Assembly: GCF_003337375.1 (NCBI RefSeq)
Contig: NZ_QPJD01000001.1
Location: forward strand, 449,248-513,247
Length of the DNA: 64,000 bases
Reading direction: 5' to 3'
DNA from: Paenibacillus prosopidis
Lineage (GTDB): Bacteria > Bacillota > Bacilli > Paenibacillales > Paenibacillaceae
The first letter of the stretch is position 1. Each line of letters opens with the position of its first letter. This document shows positions 34,747 to 44,421 of this stretch, piece after piece. The notes beneath the pieces were generated by a model that saw nothing but the letters and a program-made list of their open reading frames with translations, was not told the origin of the DNA and did no database searches. The position numbers and the translations under genes are program-made.

Positions 34747-37667
34747 GAATTAAGTGGATAGAGGTAATTGGCTTTAGAGGCTATCGTGAGAGGATAAGAT
34801 TCAACTTAGAAGGAATTAAAATTTTGCTTGTGTATGGACCAAACGGGCACGGGAAGACATCATTTTTTGATGCCTTAGAATGGGCCTTAACCGGACAAAT
34901 ATCACGCTATGAAAATAACATTGCTGAAAGAAATCACTCAAAGTTTTTGAATAATTTATTTGCTGAAGAGCGTGCAGAGGTAAAGTTGTGTTTATACGAC
35001 GATCATGAAAATATTTTAATTAAACGGGCTTGCCAAAAGAAAAAGGGGTTAACTGATTACGGCCACTCAGATCTAACAATTAATTATAGGGGAGAGGTAT
35101 TTGAAGGTGAAACTGCTCAAAATACTCTTCGAAAACTTATAGTGAATCTTGAATGGGTGGATAAAGTTAAAATAGAAAAAACACTTTCTCTTACTCATGT
35201 CTTAGGTCAAGAACAATTGAACTCACTTTTACGTAACAACAGCAGCAAAGAACGTTATAATATGGTTTCTTCATTAATAGGAACTGAGCAATTTTATTTA
35301 TTTAGAGAACAGTTTACAGACAGTTTAAAGAAAATTAAAAATGAAATGTTAGAAAAAAGTGCTTTAGTAGTAGAGATGAAGAATCGTATTAATCATCAGA
35401 ATCATCTAATAGAGGAATTAAAAAAAAAAGGAGTTCTCACGACATCCTATAATAACATCTCGATTCAACAGAAAATAAAAGAAGCATCTGATGTTTTGAA
35501 TATTCCTAATGAAGTGATTAGTTCATCAGATACTAATCTAGCTCAAACTTTTATACATAAATTATTAATGTCTAGTAAACAAAGTCGAGTTAAGTTAGAT
35601 AATGAGCTTGGCACACCACTTTCCTTTCTAAATGAAAATTATAATCAGTGGGTGTTTAATGAAAACGAGATGAGTCGACTCAAAATTGAAAAGAGTAGGT
35701 TTGAGAGAGCCAAGCAATTGATAGAAGAATTAAATGATATAAAGTATTTACAAGAAATGTTTTATAATTACGTCAAATATACTGATCTGCAAGAGCAGAC
35801 AAGATTACAAGAAAGAAATGCTTTTCAAGAAGCGGAAGAATATGTAACAAAACGAGAACGCTTGTATGAACTTGCTACATCATTAACTAAAGTTATAAAT
35901 AGAATACCTGATTACGAAAAGTTTGAGGTACTAATTTTTTATACTCTGGAACTTATTTCGAAGATTGAGATTGATAATAGCACAAAGTTTGGTCTAGAGG
36001 CAGATAGACAAGTTCGAATTATTACTGACCTAAATAGAGTTTGTATTATAGAAGAGCGTACGTTGAAGGAAAGTAAAGGCAAAATTAATAAATTAGAAAT
36101 GTTACTCGATGAAATGAAGGTAAGGGATCAGAAGTATCGTCAACTACTAACGATGATTCAGGATTTTGTTGTGAGTAAAGATGATATAGAAACTTGCCCA
36201 GCTTGCGGAATACTCAAAAGCCCCAATGAAATTCTGAATCATATTCACATACAACAAAATGACATGGACCCAAGCTTACCATTATTAGAAAGTGAATTAC
36301 TGGAAGAAAAAACGAAATTTGAACATCAAAAAAGGGTACTTAGTAACACTGAATATCGCTTAAGAGATGCTATTCAACTATTAGAAGAAATGGTCACCGA
36401 AATAAATGCCCAGGTGAAATATAATAATGATATGCATAGTCAGGCTTTATTAAAGCTGGAACAGGTCCAAATTGAGAGCAAAGATTTAACTATTTCAACT
36501 CGAAGGTTTGAGGAGACGGCACGTAAAATTGGTTTTCATAGTTATCAAGTAGAAATGTCTACTCTGCAAGATAAACAAAAAGAAATAATTCAAGAATATA
36601 ACTCTCTATTAGGCCAGGCAGCTCAGGATGAGTATTTTAATATAGATGTGGTTTTATCGAATATTATTAGACAAATGGGGGAAAGGCGGAATTTCTCCGA
36701 ACGATATTATCATAACTTACATCAAATAGGATACGATCCATTACAAACTGAAGATAGATATAATACTAATAACGTAACTGTGCACATTGAAAAACAGTCG
36801 AAAGAACTCTCAACAACATTAAAGAAGCTTGACGATAAGGAGAGTCTTGCTTCTGCTTTATTGGAAGAGTTAGCTCTGTTTGAGAAATACGCTCAGATGG
36901 ATGTTTTGAAAATGGAACAAGAACAAGACAAAGAAACACTTAATCGGTGGAATCATGAATTACTCATTCTACAGCGTCACTATGAAATTCTAGACGATTT
37001 GGTCAAAAACGTACCCAATGCTATTGATCTGTTAAGTCAGAAAGCAATTAAAGGGTTATTTGATACCATTCAGCTTATTTATGAGAAAATAAATTCTCAT
37101 CCGAAATTTGATAAAATTGATTTTAAAAGTGATCAGTGGTGGGGATCAAATAATTTAATGTTACAAGTATCTAGTGGGGCGGATAATTTAAACGGGAACC
37201 CTAACTTTATTTATAGCTCAGCACAAATTAATGCAGTCGCTATTTCCCTTTTTCTAGCGATGGCTCTACAGCAAAAATGGTCTCCTTTAAATTTTATCGC
37301 AATGGATGATCCGATACAAAGTATGGACGATCTAAATGTTCTGGCACTGGTAGACTTGATTAGGGTAATTAGTGATGGAAGAGTATCTGACAAACAAATC
37401 ATAATTTCAACTCATGACTCAAAATTCTTTGATTTAATGTTAAAAAAATTTCGTTATCAGAAAGTTGGGGTAGTTGAATTTGATGGATATAGTGAATGGG
37501 GACCATCAACCACAAATAGAGATAAGGAATCAGCAGTCATAAGATATGAGCCGAAGTGTGACAAAAAAGATAAATTATATGAAAAAATATTCGAAAAGGA
37601 AGAAAATTTTATTCGAGAAGAAACGCTCAAATCAGATTCTAGGTTTCCCGAAGAGTTTAGGGATTAA
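34743..37667 (+). CDS. SMC/Rad50-like ABC ATPase of the ABC-3C-like system
   Basis: 974 residues from TTG 34743, which overlaps the previous stop (TTGA); GGGGAAGGGTG lies upstream. The N-terminal Walker A is GPNGHGKTS (32-40). Long coiled coils (about 180-480 and 490-780) flank a zinc hook CPACGILKSP (Cys485, Cys488). The C-terminal lobe has a signature-like YSSAQINAVAISLFLAMA, Walker B FIAMDDPIQSMD (Asp855, Asp856) and the H-loop STHDSKF. Such ATPases probably sense abnormal DNA ends or replication structures and switch on the effector. Confidence 0.8.
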   Translation: MRIKWIEVIGFRGYRERIRFNLEGIKILLVYGPNGHGKTSFFDALEWALTGQISRYENNIAERNHSKFLNNLFAEERAEVKLCLYDDHENILIKRACQKKKGLTDYGHSDLTINYRGEVFEGETAQNTLRKLIVNLEWVDKVKIEKTLSLTHVLGQEQLNSLLRNNSSKERYNMVSSLIGTEQFYLFREQFTDSLKKIKNEMLEKSALVVEMKNRINHQNHLIEELKKKGVLTTSYNNISIQQKIKEASDVLNIPNEVISSSDTNLAQTFIHKLLMSSKQSRVKLDNELGTPLSFLNENYNQWVFNENEMSRLKIEKSRFERAKQLIEELNDIKYLQEMFYNYVKYTDLQEQTRLQERNAFQEAEEYVTKRERLYELATSLTKVINRIPDYEKFEVLIFYTLELISKIEIDNSTKFGLEADRQVRIITDLNRVCIIEERTLKESKGKINKLEMLLDEMKVRDQKYRQLLTMIQDFVVSKDDIETCPACGILKSPNEILNHIHIQQNDMDPSLPLLESELLEEKTKFEHQKRVLSNTEYRLRDAIQLLEEMVTEINAQVKYNNDMHSQALLKLEQVQIESKDLTISTRRFEETARKIGFHSYQVEMSTLQDKQKEIIQEYNSLLGQAAQDEYFNIDVVLSNIIRQMGERRNFSERYYHNLHQIGYDPLQTEDRYNTNNVTVHIEKQSKELSTTLKKLDDKESLASALLEELALFEKYAQMDVLKMEQEQDKETLNRWNHELLILQRHYEILDDLVKNVPNAIDLLSQKAIKGLFDTIQLIYEKINSHPKFDKIDFKSDQWWGSNNLMLQVSSGADNLNGNPNFIYSSAQINAVAISLFLAMALQQKWSPLNFIAMDDPIQSMDDLNVLALVDLIRVISDGRVSDKQIIISTHDSKFFDLMLKKFRYQKVGVVEFDGYSEWGPSTTNRDKESAVIRYEPKCDKKDKLYEKIFEKEENFIREETLKSDSRFPEEFRD

Positions 37668-37777
37668 TTCGATAAAGTAAATTGGTAATCACGAATTACC
37701 ATCGGTTTTATGTGGATATTTTTTCTAATAATGTGGTGTTATACTTATGATAGATATTCTAACGGGGGGACAATACA

Positions 37778-39697
37778 TTGGCTCAAAACAACCTGAAATC
37801 ACTCTTTGAAATATTTGAAAACCGAATATATAGAATTCCTGATTACCAAAGAGGGTACGCGTGGGGAAGCAGCCAACTAGGGGACTTTTGGGAGGATATT
37901 TGTAATTTGCAAAACGACAGACCCCATTATACTGGAGTACTAACTTTAGAAGAGGTAGATGCAGAAAGAGCAAAAAAGTGGGAAGAGGAATACTGGATAA
38001 TCCAGAAGGGCTACAAGGCGTACTACGTAGTTGATGGTCAACAACGGCTAACTACTGCCGTCATTTTGATGCAGGTTATATTAGAAAAAATGGCGGATGA
38101 TGAGACATTACTTCATGACGAAAAAGAGGAAATAAGGAAAAAGTATATCTGCCAGTATAAATCAGGGGGGATACTGAAAGCATATTTATTCGGTTACGAA
38201 AAAGACAATCCAAGCTATGAATATCTCAAAACTAGAATATTCAATGAAGGCTCCAATACAAATCACGATGTAGAAACTCTCTATACAAAAAAACTTCAAG
38301 ATGCAAAAGAATTTTTTGTGAGAAAAATAAAAAACTTGGATCTTGGAAATCTTGAGGAACTTTACCGGAAAGTTACCATGCAACTCAAATTCAATATATT
38401 TGAAATCGCTGAACAGGTCGATGTGTTTATTGCATTCGAAACGATGAATAATCGGGGTAAAAGACTATCAACCTTAGAGTTATTAAAAAATAGACTTATA
38501 TATTTAACGACTTGTTTTACGGATGAGGATGATAGGGACAGTACCTACAATTTACGTAATAACATAAACGAATGTTGGAAGACGGTCTATGAATATCTTG
38601 GTAAGAATAAAAACGATCCACTTGATGATGACACTTTCTTGCTGAATCACTGGATTATGTACTTTGAGTACACTAGGGAAAAGGCAAATGCATATGCCGA
38701 CTTCCTCTTAAATGAGCATTTTACTTCAAAGAGAGTGATGTTAGGTCTTTTAGGCACTAACGATATACAGCAATACGTTTCAAGCCTCCAGGATACAGTG
38801 AAGCAGTGGTTTTTTATAAATAATCCGGACTTTAACACTGAGGATGCTAACGGCAATCACAAGTATTGGTTGAGAAAACTTAAGCGATTACACTTCGGAG
38901 CATTTTCCCCGCTTATAATGGCGGCTCTTCAACGGAGTGATTCGGATCAAGTGATAAAATTGTTGATAGAGATGGAACGTTATATATTTGTTGTGTTTCG
39001 ATTGTCACAAAAAAGATCGAATACCGGAGATACGAATTTTTATAAGCAGGCTTTAAATTTGTATCATGGTAAAACCAACGTAAGAACAATTATTAAAGAA
39101 ATGCGGAGCAACACAAATTTCCACATGGATGTTTCTTCTTTCAAAAAATACATTGAGGATAGATATAAGTTCGATCACAACGGATTTTATGGGTGGTCCT
39201 CATTGAAGTATTTTTTGTATGAGTATGAATTATCCCTACAGAATCAAGCCCAAGGGGATCAAAAACTCAGGTGGTATAGTTTTAATAAAAATCCTGACAC
39301 AATCGAACATATATACCCACATGTTGCATCAGGCGACTGCTGGCAATCTTCATTTGGAGACTACAGTTATGATCAACAGAGATACCTACTGCACTCTCTT
39401 GGTAATCTACTAGCTCTCTCACGGAGCAAAAATTCATCATTAAAAAACAGTTGTTTCACTGACAAAAAGGTTCAATCAGACGGGAATAAAGGATATTTTA
39501 ATGGATCATATAGTGAGATTGAAGTGGCACAAAATGAAGATTGGGGACCAGAAGAGATTTACAAACGTGGTCAAAAAATGCTAGCCTTCATGTCTCAGCG
39601 TTGGAACTTGAATTTGAATGAAAATATAATGAAAGGATTACTGTTCTTGGACTTTCTTAATGAGGACAGTGACACGTCTTCATCGCAGGCTATTTGA
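37778..39697 (+). CDS. GmrSD-like type IV restriction protein (DUF262 plus DUF1524)
   Basis: 639 residues from TTG 37778 after GGGGGGAC. N-terminal DUF262: YRIPDYQRGYAWG (18-30) and VVDGQQRLTT (84-93), a ParB-like NTP-dependent nuclease region. A long helical middle follows. The C-terminal DUF1524 is an HNH-type nuclease: TIEHIYPH (His about 510) and HSLGNLLALSRSKNSSLKN. Proteins of this kind, such as GmrSD and BrxU, cut glucosylated or otherwise modified phage DNA. Such an enzyme complements BREX and R-M, which modified phages can escape. A single-chain fusion form. The DUF6602 gene follows by 23 bases. Confidence 0.82.
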   Translation: MAQNNLKSLFEIFENRIYRIPDYQRGYAWGSSQLGDFWEDICNLQNDRPHYTGVLTLEEVDAERAKKWEEEYWIIQKGYKAYYVVDGQQRLTTAVILMQVILEKMADDETLLHDEKEEIRKKYICQYKSGGILKAYLFGYEKDNPSYEYLKTRIFNEGSNTNHDVETLYTKKLQDAKEFFVRKIKNLDLGNLEELYRKVTMQLKFNIFEIAEQVDVFIAFETMNNRGKRLSTLELLKNRLIYLTTCFTDEDDRDSTYNLRNNINECWKTVYEYLGKNKNDPLDDDTFLLNHWIMYFEYTREKANAYADFLLNEHFTSKRVMLGLLGTNDIQQYVSSLQDTVKQWFFINNPDFNTEDANGNHKYWLRKLKRLHFGAFSPLIMAALQRSDSDQVIKLLIEMERYIFVVFRLSQKRSNTGDTNFYKQALNLYHGKTNVRTIIKEMRSNTNFHMDVSSFKKYIEDRYKFDHNGFYGWSSLKYFLYEYELSLQNQAQGDQKLRWYSFNKNPDTIEHIYPHVASGDCWQSSFGDYSYDQQRYLLHSLGNLLALSRSKNSSLKNSCFTDKKVQSDGNKGYFNGSYSEIEVAQNEDWGPEEIYKRGQKMLAFMSQRWNLNLNENIMKGLLFLDFLNEDSDTSSSQAI

Positions 39698-39720
39698 GAT
39701 GATCGTGGGTACACTCAATC

Positions 39721-40455
39721 ATGGATATGATGAAATATTATGAGTCTATCTCAGCAGAGTTCACCAGCATGCAATCACGGATTAGATATTTAATGGAAGA
39801 TCCTCATTGGGTAACGGATGGTGAGTGGAAAGAATCAGTGTTACGTAACGTGTTGCGAAGATATGTACCTGAAACAATAAAAGTCGGTAGGGGCTTTATT
39901 TATACTCGGGATCGTTGTTCGACTCAAATTGACGTGTTGCTATATGATGTTTCCTACCCAATCTTATTTAAAGATGGAGATCTTGTTTTCGTTACGCCGG
40001 ATGCGGTAAGAGGGATCATTGAAGTAAAGTCAAATACAGACAATAATATAGTTTCTACCGCATTTGACAAATTAGCAGATAACGCCGCAATGATAAACCA
40101 TATTACGAATCCGATTCCTTGTTTTACTGGTTTATTTTCCTATGATACAGATGTAAGAAACCATCAAAGATTGTTACACCTGCTCAAAGAAAAAAGCAAT
40201 GGGGATATTAAGAGGGTTATAACTCATGTTGCACTCGGGACAACGATATTCTCAAGGTTTTGGTCTTATAGTCCGGAGGGTCGCCCAAATCGCTGGCATA
40301 CTTATTCACTTCAGAATAATCTTGCACCAGCGTATTTCATAACAAATGTGCTTGAATGGTTGTCACCTCACTCTGTAAACGCAAATGAAAAAATTTGGTT
40401 TCCATTGGAAACAAAGGAAACTAGAAAAATTGACGAAATTGGGTTACTGGATTAG
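39721..40455 (+). CDS. DUF6602-type PD-(D/E)XK nuclease-like protein
   Basis: 244 residues from ATG 39721. The core QIDVLLYD (Asp71) and GIIEVKSN (Glu101, Lys103), with Glu35 upstream in DGEWKES, forms a PD-(D/E)XK nuclease pattern. The family is found in defence islands, function unproven. It is 23 bases downstream of the GmrSD-like gene and shares its terminator at 40463, so the two are likely an operon. Confidence 0.7.
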   Translation: MDMMKYYESISAEFTSMQSRIRYLMEDPHWVTDGEWKESVLRNVLRRYVPETIKVGRGFIYTRDRCSTQIDVLLYDVSYPILFKDGDLVFVTPDAVRGIIEVKSNTDNNIVSTAFDKLADNAAMINHITNPIPCFTGLFSYDTDVRNHQRLLHLLKEKSNGDIKRVITHVALGTTIFSRFWSYSPEGRPNRWHTYSLQNNLAPAYFITNVLEWLSPHSVNANEKIWFPLETKETRKIDEIGLLD

Positions 40456-40462
40456 AAATAAG

Positions 40463-40508
40463 CGAACAAATATGAGCAGGGGAATCCCTGTTCTTTTGTT
40501 CGTTTTGA
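40463..40508 (+). terminator. Nested hairpin terminator
   Basis: The outer arms CGAACAAA (40463-40470) and TTTGTTCG (40495-40502) enclose CAGGG/CCCTG (40477-40481 and 40486-40490), followed by TTTT. Confidence 0.65.
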
Positions 40509-40658
40509 TGTTGACTATTTACTGACCAACCATAACATAAACCACCAAACTACAACAAAAACGTAGCATAGAGAAAACCCTTATAAAGGCTTTGTTAAAC
40601 AAGAACAAAAAAGTGTCATATACCTTAAGTTCAAGCATATGGTGCATGTCTAGGACCT
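40509..40658. other. Short spacer before the IS3-family element
   Basis: Nothing recognisable. The reverse-strand frame here is low in coding character. Confidence 0.4.
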
Positions 40659-40713
40659 TGCCTTGAAAAAGTAGACACGTAGAAAGCCTCAGTAACACCA
40701 ATTAGCCTAATAC

Positions 40714-41553
40714 TTACATCTCTTCTCCGACCAGGAATGGCGGGACATAATCGTTGGAGGAATGTGTTCTCCGGCGATTGTAAAAGAGCTCGATGTATTC
40801 AAATACAGCCTTTTTAGCCTCAGCTCTTGTCTTGATTGTGTAAACATTGAGCCATTCCATTTTCAGCTTTCCCCAAAAGGATTCTATGGGAGAATTGTCA
40901 TAACAGTTGCCTTTGCGACTCATGCTGCAGATAAACCCGTTCTTCTTAAGGAGTTTCTGGTAGCCTTTACTAGCGTATTGAACGCCGCGATCAGAATGTA
41001 CGATAAGTTTGGATGCACTTGTTCGGCTTCAAAGCAGCACAGACAAGCTCCGTTTTCATACGACTATCCATGGCCCAACCTACGAGCTTTCTGCCGTGTA
41101 AATCCAGTACACCAACAAGATAAAGCCAGCCTTCAGCAGTCGCTATGTAGGTAATGTCGCTCAACCATTTCTCATTGGGTTACTCGTTGTAAAATTTTGG
41201 TTCAAAATGTTATCTGCGACAGGCAGATTGTGACTTGAATTTGTTGTTGCTTTATATTTCTTTACCACTTTCGATCGGATTCCATTAGCTCGCATTAACC
41301 GCGCCACACGGCCACGACTGGCTTTCTTCTCGGGTGGTAAATTCTTAGTAATCGGCGGAGATCCATAGATTCAGCGACTGTTTGTGTGGATGTCTTTTAT
41401 CGTATCAAGCAACTCGCGGTTCGCTTTGCTGCGTTTGCTTTCTGGACGCTTGATATGAGCATAATAGCCGCTTCTTGAGACACTAAGGGCCTGGCACATC
41501 TTCGCAATCCGAAACTCGAAGCGGTGTTCAAAGATAAACTTGAACCTCATTAT
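40714..41553 (-). pseudogene. IS3-family transposase OrfB, broken
   Basis: Pieces of the DDE integrase-like transposase can be read on the minus strand, but only by changing frame and passing stops. Recognised parts: KMCQALSVSRSGYYAHIKRP near the N-terminus, [13 protein letters not shown] (one catalytic Asp) and the intact C-terminal 69 residues with DNSPIESFWGKLK (catalytic Glu) and YNRRRTHSS. At least two stops and one frameshift separate them. Non-functional. Confidence 0.8.
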
Positions 41554-41843
41554 TTCTGATTTTTCGCGAAGTAGGCCGCCGCCTTTTTTAGGATATCATT
41601 CTCCTCTTTCAGGTCCGCCAACTGCTTTCGCAGTTTACGTATCTCATCATCCTCAGCCTTAAGATGGCCACTGCCTGGATACGCACTGTCTCCGTCACGT
41701 TTATAAAATTTCACCCAGTCTCGGACTGTAGTGTAATGAACATCCAGTTCCTTAGCCGCATCTGTAACCGTTGATTCCCCGGCTAAAATTCGCAATACAA
41801 CCTGTTCTTTATATGCTTTATCAAACTTCTTCCGTTGCCCCAT
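41550..41843 (-). CDS. IS3-family transposase OrfA
   Basis: 97 residues from ATG 41843, which follows GGAGGG; a start 15 bases upstream is possible. The N-terminal helix-turn-helix reads LRILAGESTVTDAAKELDVH and TTVRDWVKFYK. A leucine-zipper-like C-terminus (RKLRKQLADLKEENDILKKA) is typical of OrfA, which binds the terminal repeats. It appears intact, but its orfB partner is broken, so the element should not move on its own. Confidence 0.85.
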   Translation of the reverse strand: MGQRKKFDKAYKEQVVLRILAGESTVTDAAKELDVHYTTVRDWVKFYKRDGDSAYPGSGHLKAEDDEIRKLRKQLADLKEENDILKKAAAYFAKNQK

Positions 41844-41948
41844 AGTAAATCCCTCCACTTTTATTATAGAGGTTTTCTATGTGTCTATCTATTCGGGGTA
41901 GGGTCACAGAATGCGGATACGAAACCACCAATTACGGAGGAGGAAAAA

Positions 41949-42508
41949 GTGAATGCTAACAATAATGAAATTGAAGAAAAAGTAACACTGCCGGACATAA
42001 GTGTCATCATCGGTGAGAGTATAGAACGACCGTTGCTTGTTGAAGCATTTTATAATATTCAGCCAGCCCATTGTGGTTGAGCGATTTACAAAATTTATTG
42101 AGGAAAATGATCTCCAGCGACTATACCCAATTCAAGTGCTTTTTAAAGAAGATGATCAAGGTAATATACTTTCAGAGATTTTATTGAACCATGAGAAAGG
42201 CAACTCAAAAGATATAATAAAGGACGATTCTATCGGGATTAATCTAATTAATCACTTATTAGTCAATAATCTATATAGGTCAACTCACCACGTATGTGTA
42301 TTATGATCTAAGTAAATATATTGAACTTGTGCGTAGTATGGGTAGCAATCCAGTAGTGATTTGGTTTGTGGAAAGAGAAGCATTAATGTCGGTGGGGGTA
42401 ACTGTCCAACTAAATAGTAACACTATGCTTTATTATAGGGACGGTGAAGAATGGCGGTTCATAAATGAATTCTTCGGACTACCATATGAAAAAAGAAAAA
42501 TAAGCTGA
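41949..42508 (+). pseudogene. Unknown gene with two frameshifts, beside the IS element
   Basis: GTG 41949 follows an ideal GGAGGAGG. The frame reads PDISVIIGESIERPLLVEAF, then breaks near 42065 (one extra base). It resumes as IVVERFTKFIEENDLQRLYP, breaks again near 42275 and resumes as GQLTTYVYYDLSKYIELVRS to a stop at 42508. Repaired, the protein would be about 186 residues with a normal ribosome binding site, so this was a real gene. I do not recognise the family. It begins 49 bases from the IS3 end. Confidence 0.6.
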
Positions 42509-42726
42509 TTAAGCTCCTGTTGACTATTGCAGTTTTTTTTAGATCGTCTCAATACCCTTCCTTTTTGATACCCCATTTGAGCGATATTGAGACAGTCGAA
42601 GAGACCTCAAGTACATGCTATATATTTATTGAGGTCATTAGTGTACCTGAATCCAGGAAAATATGGCGCTCAACTTCCATAACTGGTATATTTATTAGCA
42701 AACAAACACTATAGGAGATGTAGAAA
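42509..42726. other. Spacer upstream of the restriction endonuclease gene
   Basis: No supported gene. A 9-bp inverted repeat, GTCTCAATA (42546-42554) and TATTGAGAC (42585-42593), has a 30-base loop; its role is unknown. It could be an operator for the R-M genes. Confidence 0.4.
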
Positions 42727-43266
42727 TTGTCCCAAACGTTTAGAGATAGAGCTGCCAGAAATATACCAAACTATATTGGTATTTACGCATTATGTGATTT
42801 AGATAATGTACCTATATATGTTGGTCAATCCGAGGATGGAGTGAGAACAAGAGTTAGACGGCACATTACAAGTGCACGTAGTGATATAATTGCTAATCGT
42901 CAAGTTGATGTATGGGAAATTGCATATGTAAGGTGTTGGGAAGTAGATGATATTAGTGAATTAGATGACCTAGAAGAAAAATTATATCATCATTATAATG
43001 ATATCAGTCCTCTAATGAATGGTACAATTCCCAGTAGGCCTGTAGATCTTGAATCATTTATTGTTCCAGAGTTTCAAATGATTGCAATTATGCCAGATGA
43101 AGAAAGAGAAAACAGAAAAAGTCCGGAGCTAAGATTACCTAGACAGGCTCAACATTTCACCGCATTATTAGATTACTATCTTGTTGTTAAAAGCAATCCT
43201 CAAATAAAGCTGTCCTTGAATGCTCATTTTTCAAGGCTAAATAAATATTTTGAGGAGTTAGAGTGA
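42727..43266 (+). CDS. GIY-YIG restriction endonuclease (Eco29kI-like)
   Basis: 179 residues from TTG 42727 after AGGAG. GIY-YIG elements: YIGIYAL (Tyr20), PIYVGQSEDG (Tyr31), RTRVRRH (Arg42, His46), a Glu in LEEKLYHHYN (83 or 84), and Asn in LMNG (98). This matches the compact GIY-YIG nuclease used by Eco29kI-type type II enzymes. Convergent with the C5 methyltransferase at 43324, with a shared terminator, which is a common R-M layout. The recognition site cannot be read from the sequence; Eco29kI cuts CCGCGG. Confidence 0.8.
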   Translation: MSQTFRDRAARNIPNYIGIYALCDLDNVPIYVGQSEDGVRTRVRRHITSARSDIIANRQVDVWEIAYVRCWEVDDISELDDLEEKLYHHYNDISPLMNGTIPSRPVDLESFIVPEFQMIAIMPDEERENRKSPELRLPRQAQHFTALLDYYLVVKSNPQIKLSLNAHFSRLNKYFEELE

Positions 43267-43292
43267 CTATTGTTCATGATGAAACATGAAAG

Positions 43293-43321
43293 AAAACACG
43301 ATCCTCAGGGGATCGTGTTTT
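43293..43321. terminator. Bidirectional terminator between restriction and methyltransferase genes
   Basis: Perfect 12-bp arms AAAACACGATCC (43293-43304) and GGATCGTGTTTT (43310-43321) with a 5-nt loop. It serves both convergent genes. Confidence 0.85.
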
Positions 43322-43323
43322 GT

Positions 43324-44421
43324 TCAAATTTTTAAAGCTAAAGGATGAAGAATGTGATCACTTATCCACTCTATTACAGGTACGCAAACAGCATCTCCAA
43401 ATCCAAACCGGGCATGGTTTTCACTAACCCCGCTTAAATCAAATTTATCTTCAACACCCTGTAATCGCCCATATTCTCTTCCTGTAAGTACTCTGGCCCT
43501 ACAGTTACCCTTCCCGGCAATTATTACAAATTGTCGACTACTTCCGCCTCTAGGAGTTCGTAACGCCCCTGCTATGCCATCGGTCCGAAGTTCTGCTCTA
43601 ACTTGTCCATTTCTCATACGCCTATATACTGTCCCGCAAGTGGTTTCATCAGCATTTATCATCTCTTCGATGATCAATCTATGTTTATCGCTCATTTGAT
43701 CGAGAAGCTTAGAAAGCTCATCGCCTTTCCACCATAGTTCAGATTGTTCCGGAATATCTTCTAAGACATTAATAAGAGAATTTCTGGGTAATCTTGTAGG
43801 AAGCTCGGGGAGCGGGAACTCCCCCCAGTTCATATCATTATCACTGATTAACTTCTCTAATACCTTTGGACGTAATCTGGTCGAACGGATCGATGAATTA
43901 TTCATTTCTGGAATGAGATTTGCTAAGGCACCGATAACAAAAACTCGTTGCCGACTTTGTGGAACGAAGTATGAAGCATCAACTTGAAATGCATCGCATC
44001 TGTACCCTAACTCGTTGAGAGAATGAATTACATCCAAAAAATCTTTACCTTTATTTGAAGTGAGAAATCCCGGTACATTTTCCAGCATTACTATCGGAGG
44101 CAAGCGATGCTTCATTCCTTTGAGAATCTTAATGAAGCCCCAGAACGCACTTGATTCTGCACCCTCAAGACCTTTTCTTGCTCCAGCGAGTGAAAGGTCA
44201 GTGCAGGGGAAACTTGCTGTAGCCAATGTTGCAAAAGGGACGGTAGATGGATCGACATCATATATGTCTTTTAATAAGAAATGATCTGATCCATGATTCA
44301 TCTCATAAATAATCTGTTTCTTTACATCAATATCATTAGCTAATACAGGTTTCCAACCGCTTTTTTTCAAACCCTCATATACAAGTCCAATACCAGCAAA
44401 ATACTCAGCAAATGTTAACAT
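43324..44421 (-). CDS. DNA (cytosine-5) methyltransferase of the R-M system
   Basis: 365 residues from ATG 44421 after AAGGAGATAAGA. Motif I is YFAGIGLVYEG, motif IV SFPCTDLSLAG (catalytic Cys73), motif VI MLENVPG (Glu114), motif VIII SRQRVFVIG, and motif X HARFGFGDAVCVPV. It transfers methyl from AdoMet to C5 of cytosine, protecting the host from the GIY-YIG enzyme. The target-recognition region is about residues 190-290. Divergent from vsr, which fits because C5 methylation raises T:G mismatches. Confidence 0.9.
   Translation of the reverse strand: MLTFAEYFAGIGLVYEGLKKSGWKPVLANDIDVKKQIIYEMNHGSDHFLLKDIYDVDPSTVPFATLATASFPCTDLSLAGARKGLEGAESSAFWGFIKILKGMKHRLPPIVMLENVPGFLTSNKGKDFLDVIHSLNELGYRCDAFQVDASYFVPQSRQRVFVIGALANLIPEMNNSSIRSTRLRPKVLEKLISDNDMNWGEFPLPELPTRLPRNSLINVLEDIPEQSELWWKGDELSKLLDQMSDKHRLIIEEMINADETTCGTVYRRMRNGQVRAELRTDGIAGALRTPRGGSSRQFVIIAGKGNCRARVLTGREYGRLQGVEDKFDLSGVSENHARFGFGDAVCVPVIEWISDHILHPLALKI

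Larger units (their letters stand above)
40659..41900 (-). mobile_element. Degenerate IS3-family (IS150-like) insertion element, about 1.24 kb
   Basis: Imperfect terminal inverted repeats bound it: 40659-40690 and 41869-41900, sharing TAGACAC-R-TAGAAA-R-CCTC when read inward. Inside, on the minus strand, are an intact-looking orfA and a broken orfB. The element lies between the DUF6602 gene and a frameshifted gene. No clean target duplication could be identified by eye, so the exact ends are uncertain by a few bases. Confidence 0.75.

Noticed and set aside
40762-41154. 130-codon plus-strand ORF inside the IS3-family element
   Set aside because: It is the reverse-strand shadow of the broken transposase OrfB.
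42520-42714. 64-codon ORF before the GIY-YIG gene
   Set aside because: No ribosome binding site or family resemblance; T-rich start and an inverted repeat suggest non-coding spacer.
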